Origin: Scenedesmus sp. ARA3
Lineage: Eukaryota; Chlorophyta; Chlorophyceae; Sphaeropleales; Scenedesmaceae
Direction: 5' to 3'
Length of the DNA: 64,000 bases
NCBI GenBank assembly: GCA_004335835.1
Contig: RWJK01000116.1
Span: forward strand, 1 to 64,000
The notes beneath the pieces are model-generated. The model saw only the letters and a program-made list of their open reading frames with translations, had not been told where the DNA came from and did no database searches. The translations under genes and the position numbers were made by a program. Below, piece by piece: positions 11,947 through 25,020 of this stretch. Numbering within the stretch: position 1 is the stretch's first letter; every line of letters begins with the position of its first letter.

Positions 11947-13247
11947 TAGAACGGTCGCTCAGAGCAAAGTGCAGCTGTGCCAGGCCCTATGCCTGCATCA
12001 CGAGCTGAGGTGATGTAATTAGTACCCTGATGTGCAAACAAAGCAAACTGGCATATGTGAAGAGCCCCAATTGTTCTGAGGTGGCGGAAAACAAGAGCAA
12101 ATAAAGCGGGCTACAACGCCTGCCGCGGATTACAACGCAGCAGCACGTCAGGTAACCAAGCTTGCGAACACAAAAATAATGTTGGTGGCAGGCAGCACAA
12201 GCAGGACATCACTGGGGCGATGGTTGTCATATTAGCCTGGAGCTAACATAGGTCCTGCATAGGTCACGCATCACCCCTCCTGCCGCCACCGATTTCCCCT
12301 GTGCCATGCCAGCGCGTGTATATTGCAGGCTAAGAGCTTTTGCAGCAGTGTACGCACCGCGACCCTGCTTCTGAAGAGAATGACGGCTGCAGCGCGCTTT
12401 GAAGGAAGCAGGGTTTCATGTTCACCTAACCGCGCCTATGTGCGCAGCACAACGGCGCCTATGAGTTGTAGACGGATCGACAGAACCTGAAGTTTGCTCT
12501 ACTGAAGTTTGCTCTGCCTGGCACGTGCTTAATGCTCCAGCCAGCTGCTGATGCTGCTTTTATTGCCGGAATCTGGCTAACCACTCAGTGGCCAAGTGTA
12601 ATATGACAGTTTTAGGCATGGTAAATGCATAACCGTTCACCTTCAAGCAATGCTGGTCCAGAAGCCCCCCCTGCCCGAAGGCTCCTGGCGCTCCAAGTGG
12701 GCTGTCCACGCAGGCACGTCTGTCCAGCATCATGGCATCATAGCATCATGCGAAGTGTGACACCCAGAGCACGGCGCACAGGCCCTTGTACACTTGCCTG
12801 AATGGGTATAATAGGTCATTGCTACCGCGCGCAATACCATCACTGTAACTGTGCTGAACAGCAGTACTACAGTTCTGCTATCCCTCAGGGCCTGAGTCTC
12901 AAGCGCCTGGTCTCAAGCGCCCGGCGTGTCAGGCGCCAACCAACCGCACTCAACGCTCTGCACTCAACGCTCTAGAGACACCATGCTGGGCACGCTCCAC
13001 ACTGACTGAGTGTTTGTTACACGAACATCACCAGCATGCGCCACTAACACCAGCTGCTGCTGCAGCCGCTGCATTCGCAGCAGGCACGCACACTCGCGCT
13101 GCGCCCTGCTGCCGCAGCGCAACCTCTTGCTGCTGCAGCAGCCCTTGCGCGGCCGCCAGGAGCCTCGTGCTGCGCCGCTGCGCCACACTGCCGGCCTCCT
13201 AGCTGTTTAGCTGCTGGCGTGCCCTGGCCAGGTCCTGCAGCAGCTGC
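11947..13247. other. Promoter of the Mpv17-family gene plus 3' UTR of the uL15 gene
   Basis: The low-coordinate side should hold the 5' region of the Mpv17 gene; the right side holds the uL15 3' UTR, with TTACA at 13017-13021 as a likely minus-strand poly(A) signal about 230 bases after the stop. No further coding region is seen. The stretch from about 12420 to 12975 has several short imperfect tandem duplications (units of roughly 13-18 bp, for example around 12487-12518 and 12890-12925). Confidence 0.4.
13017..13021 (-). terminator. Poly(A) signal of the uL15 gene
   Basis: TTACA on the + strand reads TGTAA on the minus strand, about 230 bases past the uL15 stop. Confidence 0.5.
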
Positions 13248-14969
<1,722 letters not shown>

Positions 14970-16923
14970 CTTGTTTAGAGACGCTGATTCGGCCGACCAG
15001 GACCAAAAGAGAGAGATCAAGGGCAAGGTGTGCCCCTATGAGGCGCGTCGAAGTCAGAGTTACTTGGTGCGGGTTTATGACTGGTGCAGGTGGATGAACC
15101 TGGCGACCAGGCCGCAAAATAAAAACAGCATTTGAAGGATGCAGTGGTATTATGACTTAGGCGTAAGTGGCTGAATGCAAGGACGCCCAGCACATGTTTG
15201 CTGTTGCTTGCATGGCAGTGGCACCGGCCATGGCCATGGAAAGCACAAGCATAACATCTGACAACGCACATTTATCGCGTGCGGAACCTCACGTGTTGCT
15301 GGGCTGCTGCTCTTGCAGTGAGCTAGCCTGCACCAACCTGTCAGGTTGCAGCTGGTGTTGGTTGCTGCCAGTGATCACACTCTATGCTGGCGGTCGCAAG
15401 AGGTTGATGTATTTGGAGGAAATGCTCCCGTCGCAACACAGTTAGCATTTACACTCTGCCTTGCCTAGTGATGGACTGCCAACACCACAGCATAAGAAAA
15501 GTTGCCAAATGCAAGCCTGTCAGTGACATCGGCTGCAGTCTGCTGCCTGAGCCTGCTGTTGGACCAACTTGCAGCCAACATCAACATTTATCCCGCCACA
15601 GCATTGTGCAGTTCAGCTTTCTTCCTAGCATTGTCAAATCGAAGTATGCCGTGCAGGACCTGATGTCACTGCCCCCAAATCCAAAGCCTGCAACCACCCA
15701 GGTGTTGACCACCTACCCAACAAGCAAGACAGCGACAGCTGAGAAGCTTTGTGCTGCTTCCACTCCTGCAGCCAGCACCATGGCCATGGTTCCAACACAA
15801 TATCTGCTAAACTCTCTGCTCCGAGTGCACCACAACAAATAGTGTCAAGTGACTGCAGACGCGAGATGAGAAGAATCTGGTATCCAAGTATGCACGCGCA
15901 CGTATCCTCCACTGTGGCTGGCACCTCTGCCACAGTGCTGCAATTGTGTGCTGTCCACTCCAAAGAGAAGCCCCAGCAACCTGACCAACATTGACGGACA
16001 CCCATAAACAGCGCTGCAAAGGCACCAGCCAAGCCACAATCACCTCTGCACAGCACTGCAACAGTTGCGGAACCGGTGTGTGTTGTATGTATGCATGCCA
16101 GCACTTCCCGCAGCCCACTCAGCACATGCGCTACCTGCCTACACAAATGTTGCAGCAGACCAGCAGGCACCACACTGTTGGTATGGGCACTCCACCGTCG
16201 CTGCCCAAGTTGCCTGCCCGCAGCGGCCGCAACCACTGGTTGGCAACGCACATCCTGTGGGACACTGCTGCGCATGCATGCAGTGCTGTGTCTTCTACAT
16301 CCTGCACAGTCTGGGAACAGTGATGCACAGCGTAGCGTCCCATTGAATCAACGCAGCCAAAGCTCAAGTAGCGGCAAGTGTGCTGAGGCAAAGACAGTAC
16401 GACAGCGCCACACTGTCTTTGGCCTGCACGAAAGTCGCACACGCAACGCAGCACAATCTGTGCCAATCTCCCTGCGCGCCAACAGCATGCGCAACCTCCG
16501 TTGTACACGTGCATCGCCAGCCAGATAATGTCCCCAGCGGCCTAGTCACTCAACTGCCACAATGTTTTGCACGCATGCACCAAGCGCAGCCCCGCCCTCC
16601 TCAACCCCACCCCAGCACACCCCACCCTTCTGGTGCCCCTTCAAAGCAGTCACACAGCCCTCGCACACGGATCAAAACTGTGCTGCACTATTGCAACACG
16701 GCCCATGAAAGCCACAGCAGTGAATATGCCATGGTCCCAGCACCTCACACCACCGTAGTGCAGGGCCCAATCCCCAACCACCCTCCCCAACTCCTGCACC
16801 CGCCACAGCCTCCAGCAACCATTGCAACACCCTTCGCCACCTGCTGGTGTCCTTGCACACGATCAGCATATGCATGCATGCATCACATCAACACCGCGCG
16901 CTGCTCACACCAGCCGCTGCCGC
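14970..16923 (-). other. uL15 promoter and long 3' UTR of pyruvate kinase
   Basis: About 2 kb without a recognisable gene. The left part must contain the promoter of the uL15 gene. From about 15450 rightward the + strand is C/A-rich, so the minus strand is T/G-rich, which fits a pyruvate kinase 3' UTR. TTACA at 15449-15453 is a possible poly(A) signal. Open frames of up to 213 codons on the minus strand have no family resemblance. Confidence 0.4.
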
Positions 16924-19259
16924 TCACACCAGGTCGCTGCAGTCGTGCACGGCGTCCTGGCTGCCAAACACGTGCCTGCTGGTGCAGCGCTGCATGCCGT
17001 CGTCATGCACCACCACGGGGTCTGCAGGCGTGACGCCGTTGTCGGAGATAGTCAGGATCTTGACCACGCCTGCCTCAGCCATGACCTGGAAGCGCTCGTT
17101 GATGCGCGGGCACTGGCTGACAACCACGCGGTCGCCGCCGCGGATCAGGCCGCGCTTGTTGGCCTGCAAGCGCAGCGGAGAGGAGCAGGGACGCAGAGGC
17201 AACGCGAGATAGGATTAATATTACAGGACAGCAGGGGCTATGTACAAACAAAACAGCACGTGAATCGCACCTGCAATTGCTGCGCCCTCTACATGCTTCT
17301 GCAATGCTGCATGATGCTCCACCTGCCACTACAGCACCATCCGCAGAGCTCACAAGCTGTGTGTAATGGCACAGTATATTAGACACAAGCACATCAACAT
17401 CCCTAATCACACCCTGCGTGCACAACCCCGCACCCACCTCGTGCAGTGCCGCCTTGAGGATGGCTCCATCAGGGCTGCCCAGGCTGGGGTCTGCGCACAC
17501 CGGCAGCACGCCACGGTACTGCAGGCACTGGCGCGCCACAAAGTCGCCGGTGCAGTGCCACTTGAGGCCGTTGGTGGACAGGCGGGGCACAACCACCTGC
17601 ACATGCAGCAGCCAGAGCAGCGCAGCAGCGAGAATCAGGCGCAGGTGGCAGCTCGCGTGCATCACTCAGCTGGAGCTGGCCGCAGCTGTGCCTTGCACTG
17701 CCAGTGAAGTGCGCACTGCCCATGCGTGCAAAAGCAGATGTGGCTGCTGCTGCTGGTCGTCAAGCTGCTGCTGGCTGCTGCTGCTGCTGCTGCCTGTCTG
17801 CTGGTTTGCCTCCAGCTCTCCAGGCCATCTCTTTGCCGCCACGCCATGCTGTTCTCTTGAGGCTGCCGCACTGACCTCAGGGTCTTCTGCTCCTGCTGCT
17901 GCTCCTGCTGCTGCTTCCGCTGCTGCGCTGCTGCTGCCAGACTCGTCCTCGGGTGCGTACGCGTCGGCGTCTTTGCTGGGCAGGACCACCTGGGCGCGTG
18001 TGTGTGGGGGGCGGCAGCCAGCAGAGCGACTGGTGGGGCCCAAGGCTGGGCAGGCAGTGCAGCACCGCACACGGCTGCAGCCGGTTGCGGCCTGGGCTGC
18101 AATGCTGCAGCCTCAGGAGCCCCACCAGTGCCTGCCAGCGGCTGGCCTGGTGCTGATGCTGCCTGCCACATGTGCTGTGTGCTTTGCTTTGCACTGGCGT
18201 GATGGTGCCAGGTGGCCTGGCCTGCTGCCATGGGCTGCGGCAGCTGCCTTGCCACTGTGCAGATGAATGGCAGGAGGCATGCATGCATGGTGTGCTGCTG
18301 GCGCATACACAGTCAAGGCCATGGTGTGAGCTGTGACACAGACATAATCAACAGCTGCTGTAAGGCTTGCCATATAGCAGAGACACACCACTGAACCAGT
18401 ATACATACACCGCGCTGCTCACCGTGAGGATGGGCTGCTGTGGCCTGTACTTGGCGATGAGCCGCGCCGTCCTGCCAGTCACCGTGAACACCACGATCAG
18501 CGCCGCCTGCAGCTTGGTGGCTGCGCGCACAGCTGCAGTGGCCAGCGCCTCCGTCTGTGGAGAGGCAGGCACAGCAGCACGATCACAAACATATGGGCAG
18601 GTGTGAGCACGAGAGGCCAGCAGACTGTTGCTATGGCTGTCACCATCACCAGGCAGGGCATGCATTGCCGCAGCTGCGGATGGGTGAGCCTGCGCGCTAT
18701 GTAAATGAATGAATTTCACACGAAAGTACTCTATGCGCCGATGGGCCCTCGCACGGGTGTTTCAAAGGCAGCTGAGTACAAGACGAGAGAGGCAGCATCT
18801 TAACGCTGGTTTGCAGACGACGCGCTGCGGTATGGACACACGCAGGTGCCTAACCAACCAATGCCCGACGATTGCTAGCTCACCTTGCTGATGTCTGGGT
18901 TGATGCTGTGGTAGCCTGCAAAGTCCATCACCGACTGGTAGTAGGCAAAGCTGTCGAAGCACAGCTCGGCCTGCAGCACACGCGCAGGCACAGCCATCAC
19001 AGTACATCCAAGTGTGAATTGGCAAGCATAATCGGCAAGCCAGGCATGCAGCATTTCATTCAGCAGCTTTGCAGGGGCAAAGGCAGCGCAGATCACGCAA
19101 CCAGGTGCCAAGCAGCCCCCCTCACCTGGCGGCAGATGGCCAGCACTGTGTCAGCGCAGGCCACCGCAAACTTGCCGCGGAAGGTCTCGCTGCCCAGCAC
19201 GATGCCATCGGCGCCGTCCAGCACCAGGTTGGCCACGTCTGTGTTGTAAGCGACACGGG

Positions 19260-19291
<32 letters not shown>

Positions 19292-22085
19292 CGCACACGC
19301 GTCAGCAGTGCACACCACACATGAGCATCTTGGGGTGCCCCCAGTTGACACGCTGGCATGCACACATCACCCGTGAGACGATCAGTCGGCAGTTTGTACG
19401 TGACAAGCAGCTCTGCTGAGCGGTGCTTGGCAGCACCAGGCACCACATGATAGCCACTCCGCGCACCTGTTGCCTCCGCACGTGTGGGGCGCGGTGCATC
19501 TGTCATGGTGTCCACCACACGAGTGACATACACCGGCTTGCCTGCGAGGTTGCACTCCTGCAAGCAGCAGTGACATCACAGGGTCAGGCAGCCGCAGGAG
19601 CAGAGCGTGAGGCAGCTGCAGCAGCACAATCAGCCCCGTCCTGGCTGAGCATACGCACAACAACATAACCAGATGCTGCCTCCGCGTGCCGTGCGCATTG
19701 ACATGCACGCCATGTATCACAGCTGACTGCTGGCAGTCAGACAAATGCTCGACTCATCTCTGTGACAGTTCTAAGCCCACTGGAATGAGAGGCAACTACC
19801 TTCCTGCCACACTGCCAGGTTAGGCAGCAGCGCATCCTCGCATGTGTTCTATATGCACCAACACTATGCATCCGCCTTGGCGAACAAGTATGTTTTTGAA
19901 TTGCTTCCAATCTGCACAGGCATGGCTGCGCGCACCCGCAGCAGCATCTTCTGCGCCAGGAACATCTTCTCGGGGTCCACGCAGTTGCCCATGCTGCCGC
20001 GCGACAGCAGCATCACGTCGCAGTGCTCCATGATCTCGCAGTAGTTCACCAGGCCCTCCATGTTCTCGATCTTGGCGATGATCTTGGTCTCACGCATGCC
20101 GATCCTGGCGCAGCAGCATGCCAAGTGCATGATCAGACAAGTGGTCGAAAACAGCTGTGAGGTGCCAGCCCAGCTGCAGAGCATGCGTAATAGTGGCAGC
20201 AACACAGCTTTGAAGGGCCGTTGCCAATGCTTCACAACCTCACCAAGGACAACAGCATTATGAAGCATGGCGGCTTGTCTGACGCACACGCTCCCCCACA
20301 ACAAAAGCGAGCCGCATGCAACCACGGCAGCGCCCGGCCTCACTTGTCCAGGTGTGCGCGCGCATCCTTCACATCCTGCGCGCAGCGCGTGAAGCTGAGC
20401 GCCACAAAGTCGATCTTGTTGGGTTTGCCAAACTGCAGCAGCGCCTGCTTGTCGCTCTCGCTCAGGATGGGCGCGGTGTTCTTCATGTTGCCGATGTGCA
20501 CGGTCAGCTGCACGCCCTCCAGCACGCAGCTGTTCTGCACCACGCACACCGCGCTCATGTCGCTGGCGTCCACCTGCTGCACCGTGAGGTACGCGCTGGT
20601 GCTCTCGCTGCCTGCGGGCGGCGTTGCAGGGCGGCACAGCAGGCGGTGTTGCTGAGTTACAGTTCAAAATTGCTGAGTTGCAGTTCAAAACTAAACAGCT
20701 GGTTACAAGCAAAAGGAGTTGCGAGCCACACTATGGTGATCGCCAAAGCAACGGCGCCTTGGTACAAGCACGGCAGCATGGTCAGCTTCCTGGCGTGCGT
20801 TGCCAGGTTCAAAAGATAAGTGACCGCATGTCTATGGCACTGTTCTTGCAGCTGTGCACAGCTGGTGTCGCGCCTCACCTGTGAACAGGTACTGCCCCAC
20901 GAAGACCGACCTGCCTGGCAGGATGCCGGTGCCTGCCAGTGATGGGTAGGCGATGGGCAGCGTGCTGCTGCTGGCCTGCTTGCTGCCGTCACATGTCAGC
21001 AGCACCGTCTGGCCTGCCTCCAGCTTGATGGGCTCGCTGGGCCTGTGCACGCAGGTGCAGGAACCAAGGACAATCTTTTATGTTTGAAGTGATGAAAACT
21101 ATCTGAGTTATCAGTGTATAAGACACAGCGGTGATGCCTGGCAAGGGAGGCTGGGTAGAACAATAGCGTTTTGATAAGCACGAAGAAGAGCGGAGGCTGC
21201 ATTGACATGGTTCCTGTTATCAATCGATTGCTCACTGGCTGCCTCGCCTGCCATGCTGCTGTGGTTGGCTGCAGCACTTCTCGCTGCGCACCTGTTGGTC
21301 ACAACAATCTCTGGGCCCAGCGTGTCCATCATTGTTGCGCACAGCGTGCGCGTGGCCTTGGAGGCCTTGCGCAGGTTGTCGATGCTAGTCTGGTGCAGCT
21401 GCTGGTCGCCGTAGCTGAAGTCAAACCGAGCAATCTGCATGACATGAAGCAGGGACAATTAGAGTCGTCATCGCCTCCGTCATCGCCTCCAAGATGCCCG
21501 TTCAGGATTCGCTTAGCGCTGTCCTGTCATGTGCCATTGCTGCGCCCTGCTGCTGCCACCTGCTGCTGCTGGCATTATGGTGCTAACAGCCGTGCCTATT
21601 CTGCAGATTCCAGCATGTTGAAAGCCAGGTAACAGTCACCACGGCATACTGATGTCTGCTGCTGGCCCTTGCGGGGGTTGTGTCAGCTGGTGAGCGTTAT
21701 GTAGCTGCTGCTCCCTAGTGTGAGCGAGCAGGCACTCACGGACATGCCAGTCCGCAACATCTGTGTGAGAGTGTCGACATCGTTTGACCTGCAAGCAGGG
21801 TAGGGCCAATGAGGTGAGCGTTCAGTGCGTTCAAACATGAATCTAGCCAGTTTCGCGGCGGACGTCGCACTGCAAGCACTCACACTGGCCCAATTGTACA
21901 AACTAGCTTTGTTGAAGGTGGTACAGTGAAATGGGGGTCCTCCTGCGGGCACACGGGAAAAGGCGTCAGCAGCTGTCGTGGCAACTAGCTGCTGGGCAGG
22001 CACATTTTCAACTTTCGGGCACCTCTAGCAGTGATGGTAGGGTAAGAGTAGTTTTAAAGTAGGTGCGGCCCAGGACACCAGGCAT
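16924..22085 (-). CDS. Pyruvate kinase, plant cytosolic type, with low-complexity insert
   Basis: Fourteen minus-strand exons give 616 residues: 22085-22023, 21942-21884, 21788-21740, 21434-21292, 21042-20879, 20611-20344, 20104-19936, 19557-19467, 19238-19126, 18970-18884, 18554-18423, 17989-17876, 17596-17438 and 17163-16924. It converts phosphoenolpyruvate and ADP to pyruvate and ATP, the last step of glycolysis. STKLVCTIGP, ARFDFSYGD, TKIIAKIENMEG, RPTRAEAT, DVANLVLDGADGIVLG and RTARLIAKYRP mark the barrel and C domains. The KPVYVTRVVDTMTD segment is the plant cytosolic form, which lacks the usual ATQML. The metal-site loop usually written RGDLG reads RGSMG. Exon 12 (about residues 447-484) is an Ala/Ser-rich insert before the VVVPR strand, and the C-terminus runs about 40 residues past the usual end. 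Plant cytosolic enzymes are near 510 residues. Confidence 0.93.
20649..20690. repeat. 21-bp tandem duplication in a pyruvate kinase intron
   Basis: Units 20649-20669 and 20670-20690 differ at one base. They lie in the intron between exons 5 and 6 of the pyruvate kinase gene, so they should not affect the protein. Confidence 0.85.
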
Positions 22086-22468
22086 CTTGGCTGCAACTGG
22101 AATCGGTCGGTGGCTGGGCCCCTTACGCGTTGATATGGCAATCGTAATAGTTTAGCACGCGAAAATCGGGGCTCAGCAACCCCTCACACGGCTGGGTGGC
22201 TTACTCGTAGGGCCAGCGTGTTTTGCAAGCACGAGTGGGTTCTGCAGGACAACATGTGAATCTCTCTTACATCGCAGTCTACTCTACAACGTTGACTAAA
22301 TAACACAGTCGGTTTTTCTGCAATTAATTTGACCTCAAAGTGCTCTGCAGACACTCATGATCACCTAGCACAGGTGGCAGCAGCAACAGCGGCAGCACTG
22401 GCAGTAATACAGCAAACGCTCACTCCCGCACTCTGCCAGGCAGCTTACACATACAAAATCCTCATCTG
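22086..22468. promoter_or_regulatory. Bidirectional promoter region, pyruvate kinase / OPR-like gene
   Basis: The start codons of two divergent genes are 383 bp apart. A stretch with higher A+T lies around 22290-22340. No individual element is certain. Confidence 0.5.
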
Positions 22469-24220
22469 ATGCTGCTGAGGCACGCAGCAGGGGCGCTGCA
22501 AGTTCAGCGCCCGACACAGTGCCCATGCAACACCAACGTTACATGCGCCAGGCAAGTCCTGCTAGCGCGCAGAGGTGTTGCCACTGCCTGCATGCATGGT
22601 TTTTCCATTTAAAATGATATATTGCACATGCCTATGCAGGTGGCGCTCTCGTAGGCAGCAGCCGCAACACCTACAACAGGTCCACCTCGGCCAACGCCCT
22701 GCCACATGTGCAGCAGCGGTGCAGGACGAGGCGGGTGTGAGCTACGACTGGTCATGGAGCCCAGGCAAGAGCAGCCTGCCTGAGCAGTCCCCTTTTGATG
22801 CACAGCACGCCATACCTGAGCAGCTTACACTGCAGGTACGGCTTGGGTGACCAGCACAGTGTGGCAGTGCCAAGCGGGTGACGACAAGCAGCAGCCTAGC
22901 ACTGCAGCAGCCAGTGGTCACCAAGCATCAGCAGCCTACCACAGCAGCTGCCAGCATGAATAGCTAGCTCCAGACCTGGCGCTCCTTCCTCCAGCACATG
23001 GTTGTTTCAGACATCAAGTTAATGCCAAAAGTAGGGACTCGTGTTACTAGGCCCAGCACAAAGAAGCCTGCAAGGTTTCATGTCAAAGATCAGCGCACAT
23101 GGTGGTGCGCTGACCAACTGCACCTACCCTGGTATGGCAGATTGTGGAACATGCGGAGCATGCAGTAACGTCACCACATTACATACACCTGGTTTGGCAT
23201 CAGTTGGTCACTTAGCTGTTATGTCTTGTTGGTGCCGCTGTGGTGCTGGCCCTGCAGGATTTGCTAGCACTGCTCAGTGCAGCCGCAGCAGATGACGACA
23301 GCAGTGAGCCACCTTCGGAGGCCTGGGTGCAGCAGCTGACAGCACGGGCAGCGCCGCTGCTGCAGCAGCTGCAGGCACCGCAGGCTTGTCAGGTCGTGCA
23401 GCAGCTCTCTCAGCTGGATTACACACCAGGCGAGCAGTGGATGGGCGCAGTGATGCAGCAGCTGTGCAGCCAGCTGCAGGGCCTCACTCCTCAGCAGCTG
23501 TCGGGGCTCATGTGGTCGCTGAGCAACCTGCGGTACACGCCTGTGCAGCAGCACTGGGCAGCGCTGCTGTCGGCAGGGCAGTCCTGCTTGCAGGACTTCT
23601 ATGGTCCTGACCTGGCTTACTTCCTGTGTGCAGCTGGCAGCATATACGCTAACAACAACAGCAGCTTTGACCTTGAGACTGGTGCGCGCCAGCAGCCAGG
23701 TGAGGCCACAGACATTGACGCCGGCAGCGGCGACGCAGGAACCTGGTTGCTGAACTACGGCGCCGCTGTCAGTGATGCACAGCAGTTAGCTCAAGCAGCG
23801 GCACGCCCACCAACAGCAGCAGGGGCAGCAACGCAGATAAGGCTGACGCTGCCCGACGGCTGGCAGGCTGCTGTTGCTGAGGAGGCAGAGTACCAGGTCA
23901 CTGAGTTTGTTGGTGACCTGGGAGCCTTTGACCTGGCTCGGCTTGCAGCAGGCTTGGCTGACCTAGGGGTGACGCCCAGCAGCAGCTTGCAGGAGAGGCT
24001 GCTGAAGGCCGTGTACATGCGTACACGCACCATGGAGGAGAAGGGGGCCGTGGACTTTGCGCTGGCAAAGCTTGATGCCAAGGGCAAGCGCAGCATGCAC
24101 TACGATCCGCGCTGGACGCACGAGGAGCTGAAGTGGCTGCCGCGCCGCGAGCGCGACAAGCGGCGCATCCTGAGCGAGGGCTGGTACCGCACGCAGTGGG
24201 GTGGGTGGAAGTCGGGATGA
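22469..24220 (+). CDS. OPR/FASTK-like helical-repeat protein, probably organellar
   Basis: Exons 22469-22551, 22640-22835 and 23258-24220 give 413 residues. The first intron appears to be GC-AG: the donor reads AG|GCAAGT, and only this join lets the downstream frame start with a methionine and a basic, acid-free leader (MLLRHAAGALQVQRP) like an organelle transit peptide. The body holds degenerate repeats of the form L-x-x-LMWSLSNLRYTP and LARLAAGLADLGVTP. They resemble the roughly 38-residue repeats of algal octotricopeptide and FAST-kinase-like RNA-binding proteins such as Tbc2. A highly basic C-terminal stretch (KWLPRRERDKRR) follows. Such proteins stabilise or activate single organelle mRNAs; the target here is unknown. 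A possible poly(A) signal is TGTAA at 24856-24860. The repeat assignment is by pattern only. Confidence 0.65.
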
Positions 24221-25020
24221 TGGCATGAGGCAGACGCAAGACGCTGGATCGCTGGTTGGGCTTCTAGCAAGCTGCAGATGCATCAGCGTAGCAGTGTGGC
24301 TGCTGCTGTGTGTTTCAGTGCCGCTGTTGCATTGTCAGCTGTGAGCCAGCTGTACAGGCTCTTGGACCTGCTGTGATGTAGTCAGGCTGTGCGGGGTCAG
24401 CGGCTTGAGCTTGAGGCATAGGATGACCTGGAGGCTTTGGACATCATTTTGTTCTGTGGAGTACAATTGCCATGCGGTTGTCGAGCTTCATTAGCATCCA
24501 TATCAGTTGCTGGTACTCGTTGTCCTGGTCGAGTGTATGCCCCCATGGTTGTGTCGGGATAAGTTCAGTCACTGGGAGTTACTCGGTGACGCTCTTGATC
24601 GGAAGGACCTGCACATTGGGTGCAAGATCCCTCGTTTGTGTTTTGCACAAGCGGACCCATTGATATGGTTGTCAGCTATCGCTGATGCTGACGGTAACCA
24701 GCCTGGCAGGTGCCAACGTGCGAGGACTGGTCGGTCAACCCTAGTTTGAGCTCGGGACCAACCTGTTGTGCACGTCAACTAGCTGGAAATCAATGTGAAA
24801 TTTCTCATTCAGTTGGCTTCTCACAATATTCTGGACGGACTCACACATCATCGTGTGTAAACTCGTTTTCCCCACGCCATTTATCAACACGCATCGTGGC
24901 ACTGCACTGCCATCTCTGCTGATGTGTTTGTAAAACACAATACATCATCTTTAGGTGTTGAAACCTGCTAGTTGGCTGCTGAGGCTTGCCCATGGCCTCA
25001 GCTGCCAGTGCTGCAGCAGT
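24221..25020 (+). other. 3' UTR of the OPR-like gene and promoter of the MAPKKK gene
   Basis: Eight hundred bases with no convincing exon. TGTAA occurs at 24856-24860 and 24929-24933, leaving little room before the kinase start, so the two genes are closely spaced head-to-tail. Confidence 0.45.

Noticed and set aside
15634..16275. 213-codon minus-strand frame
   Set aside because: It lies in the likely pyruvate kinase 3' UTR, is Trp/Cys-rich and has no recognisable motif.
17418..18266. 282-codon + strand frame
   Set aside because: It runs antisense through pyruvate kinase exons and introns and has Cys/Ser/Ala-rich nonsense composition.
19864..20712. 282-codon minus-strand frame in the pyruvate kinase gene
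   Set aside because: It reads through introns and shifts frame relative to the true exons; only its exon part is real.
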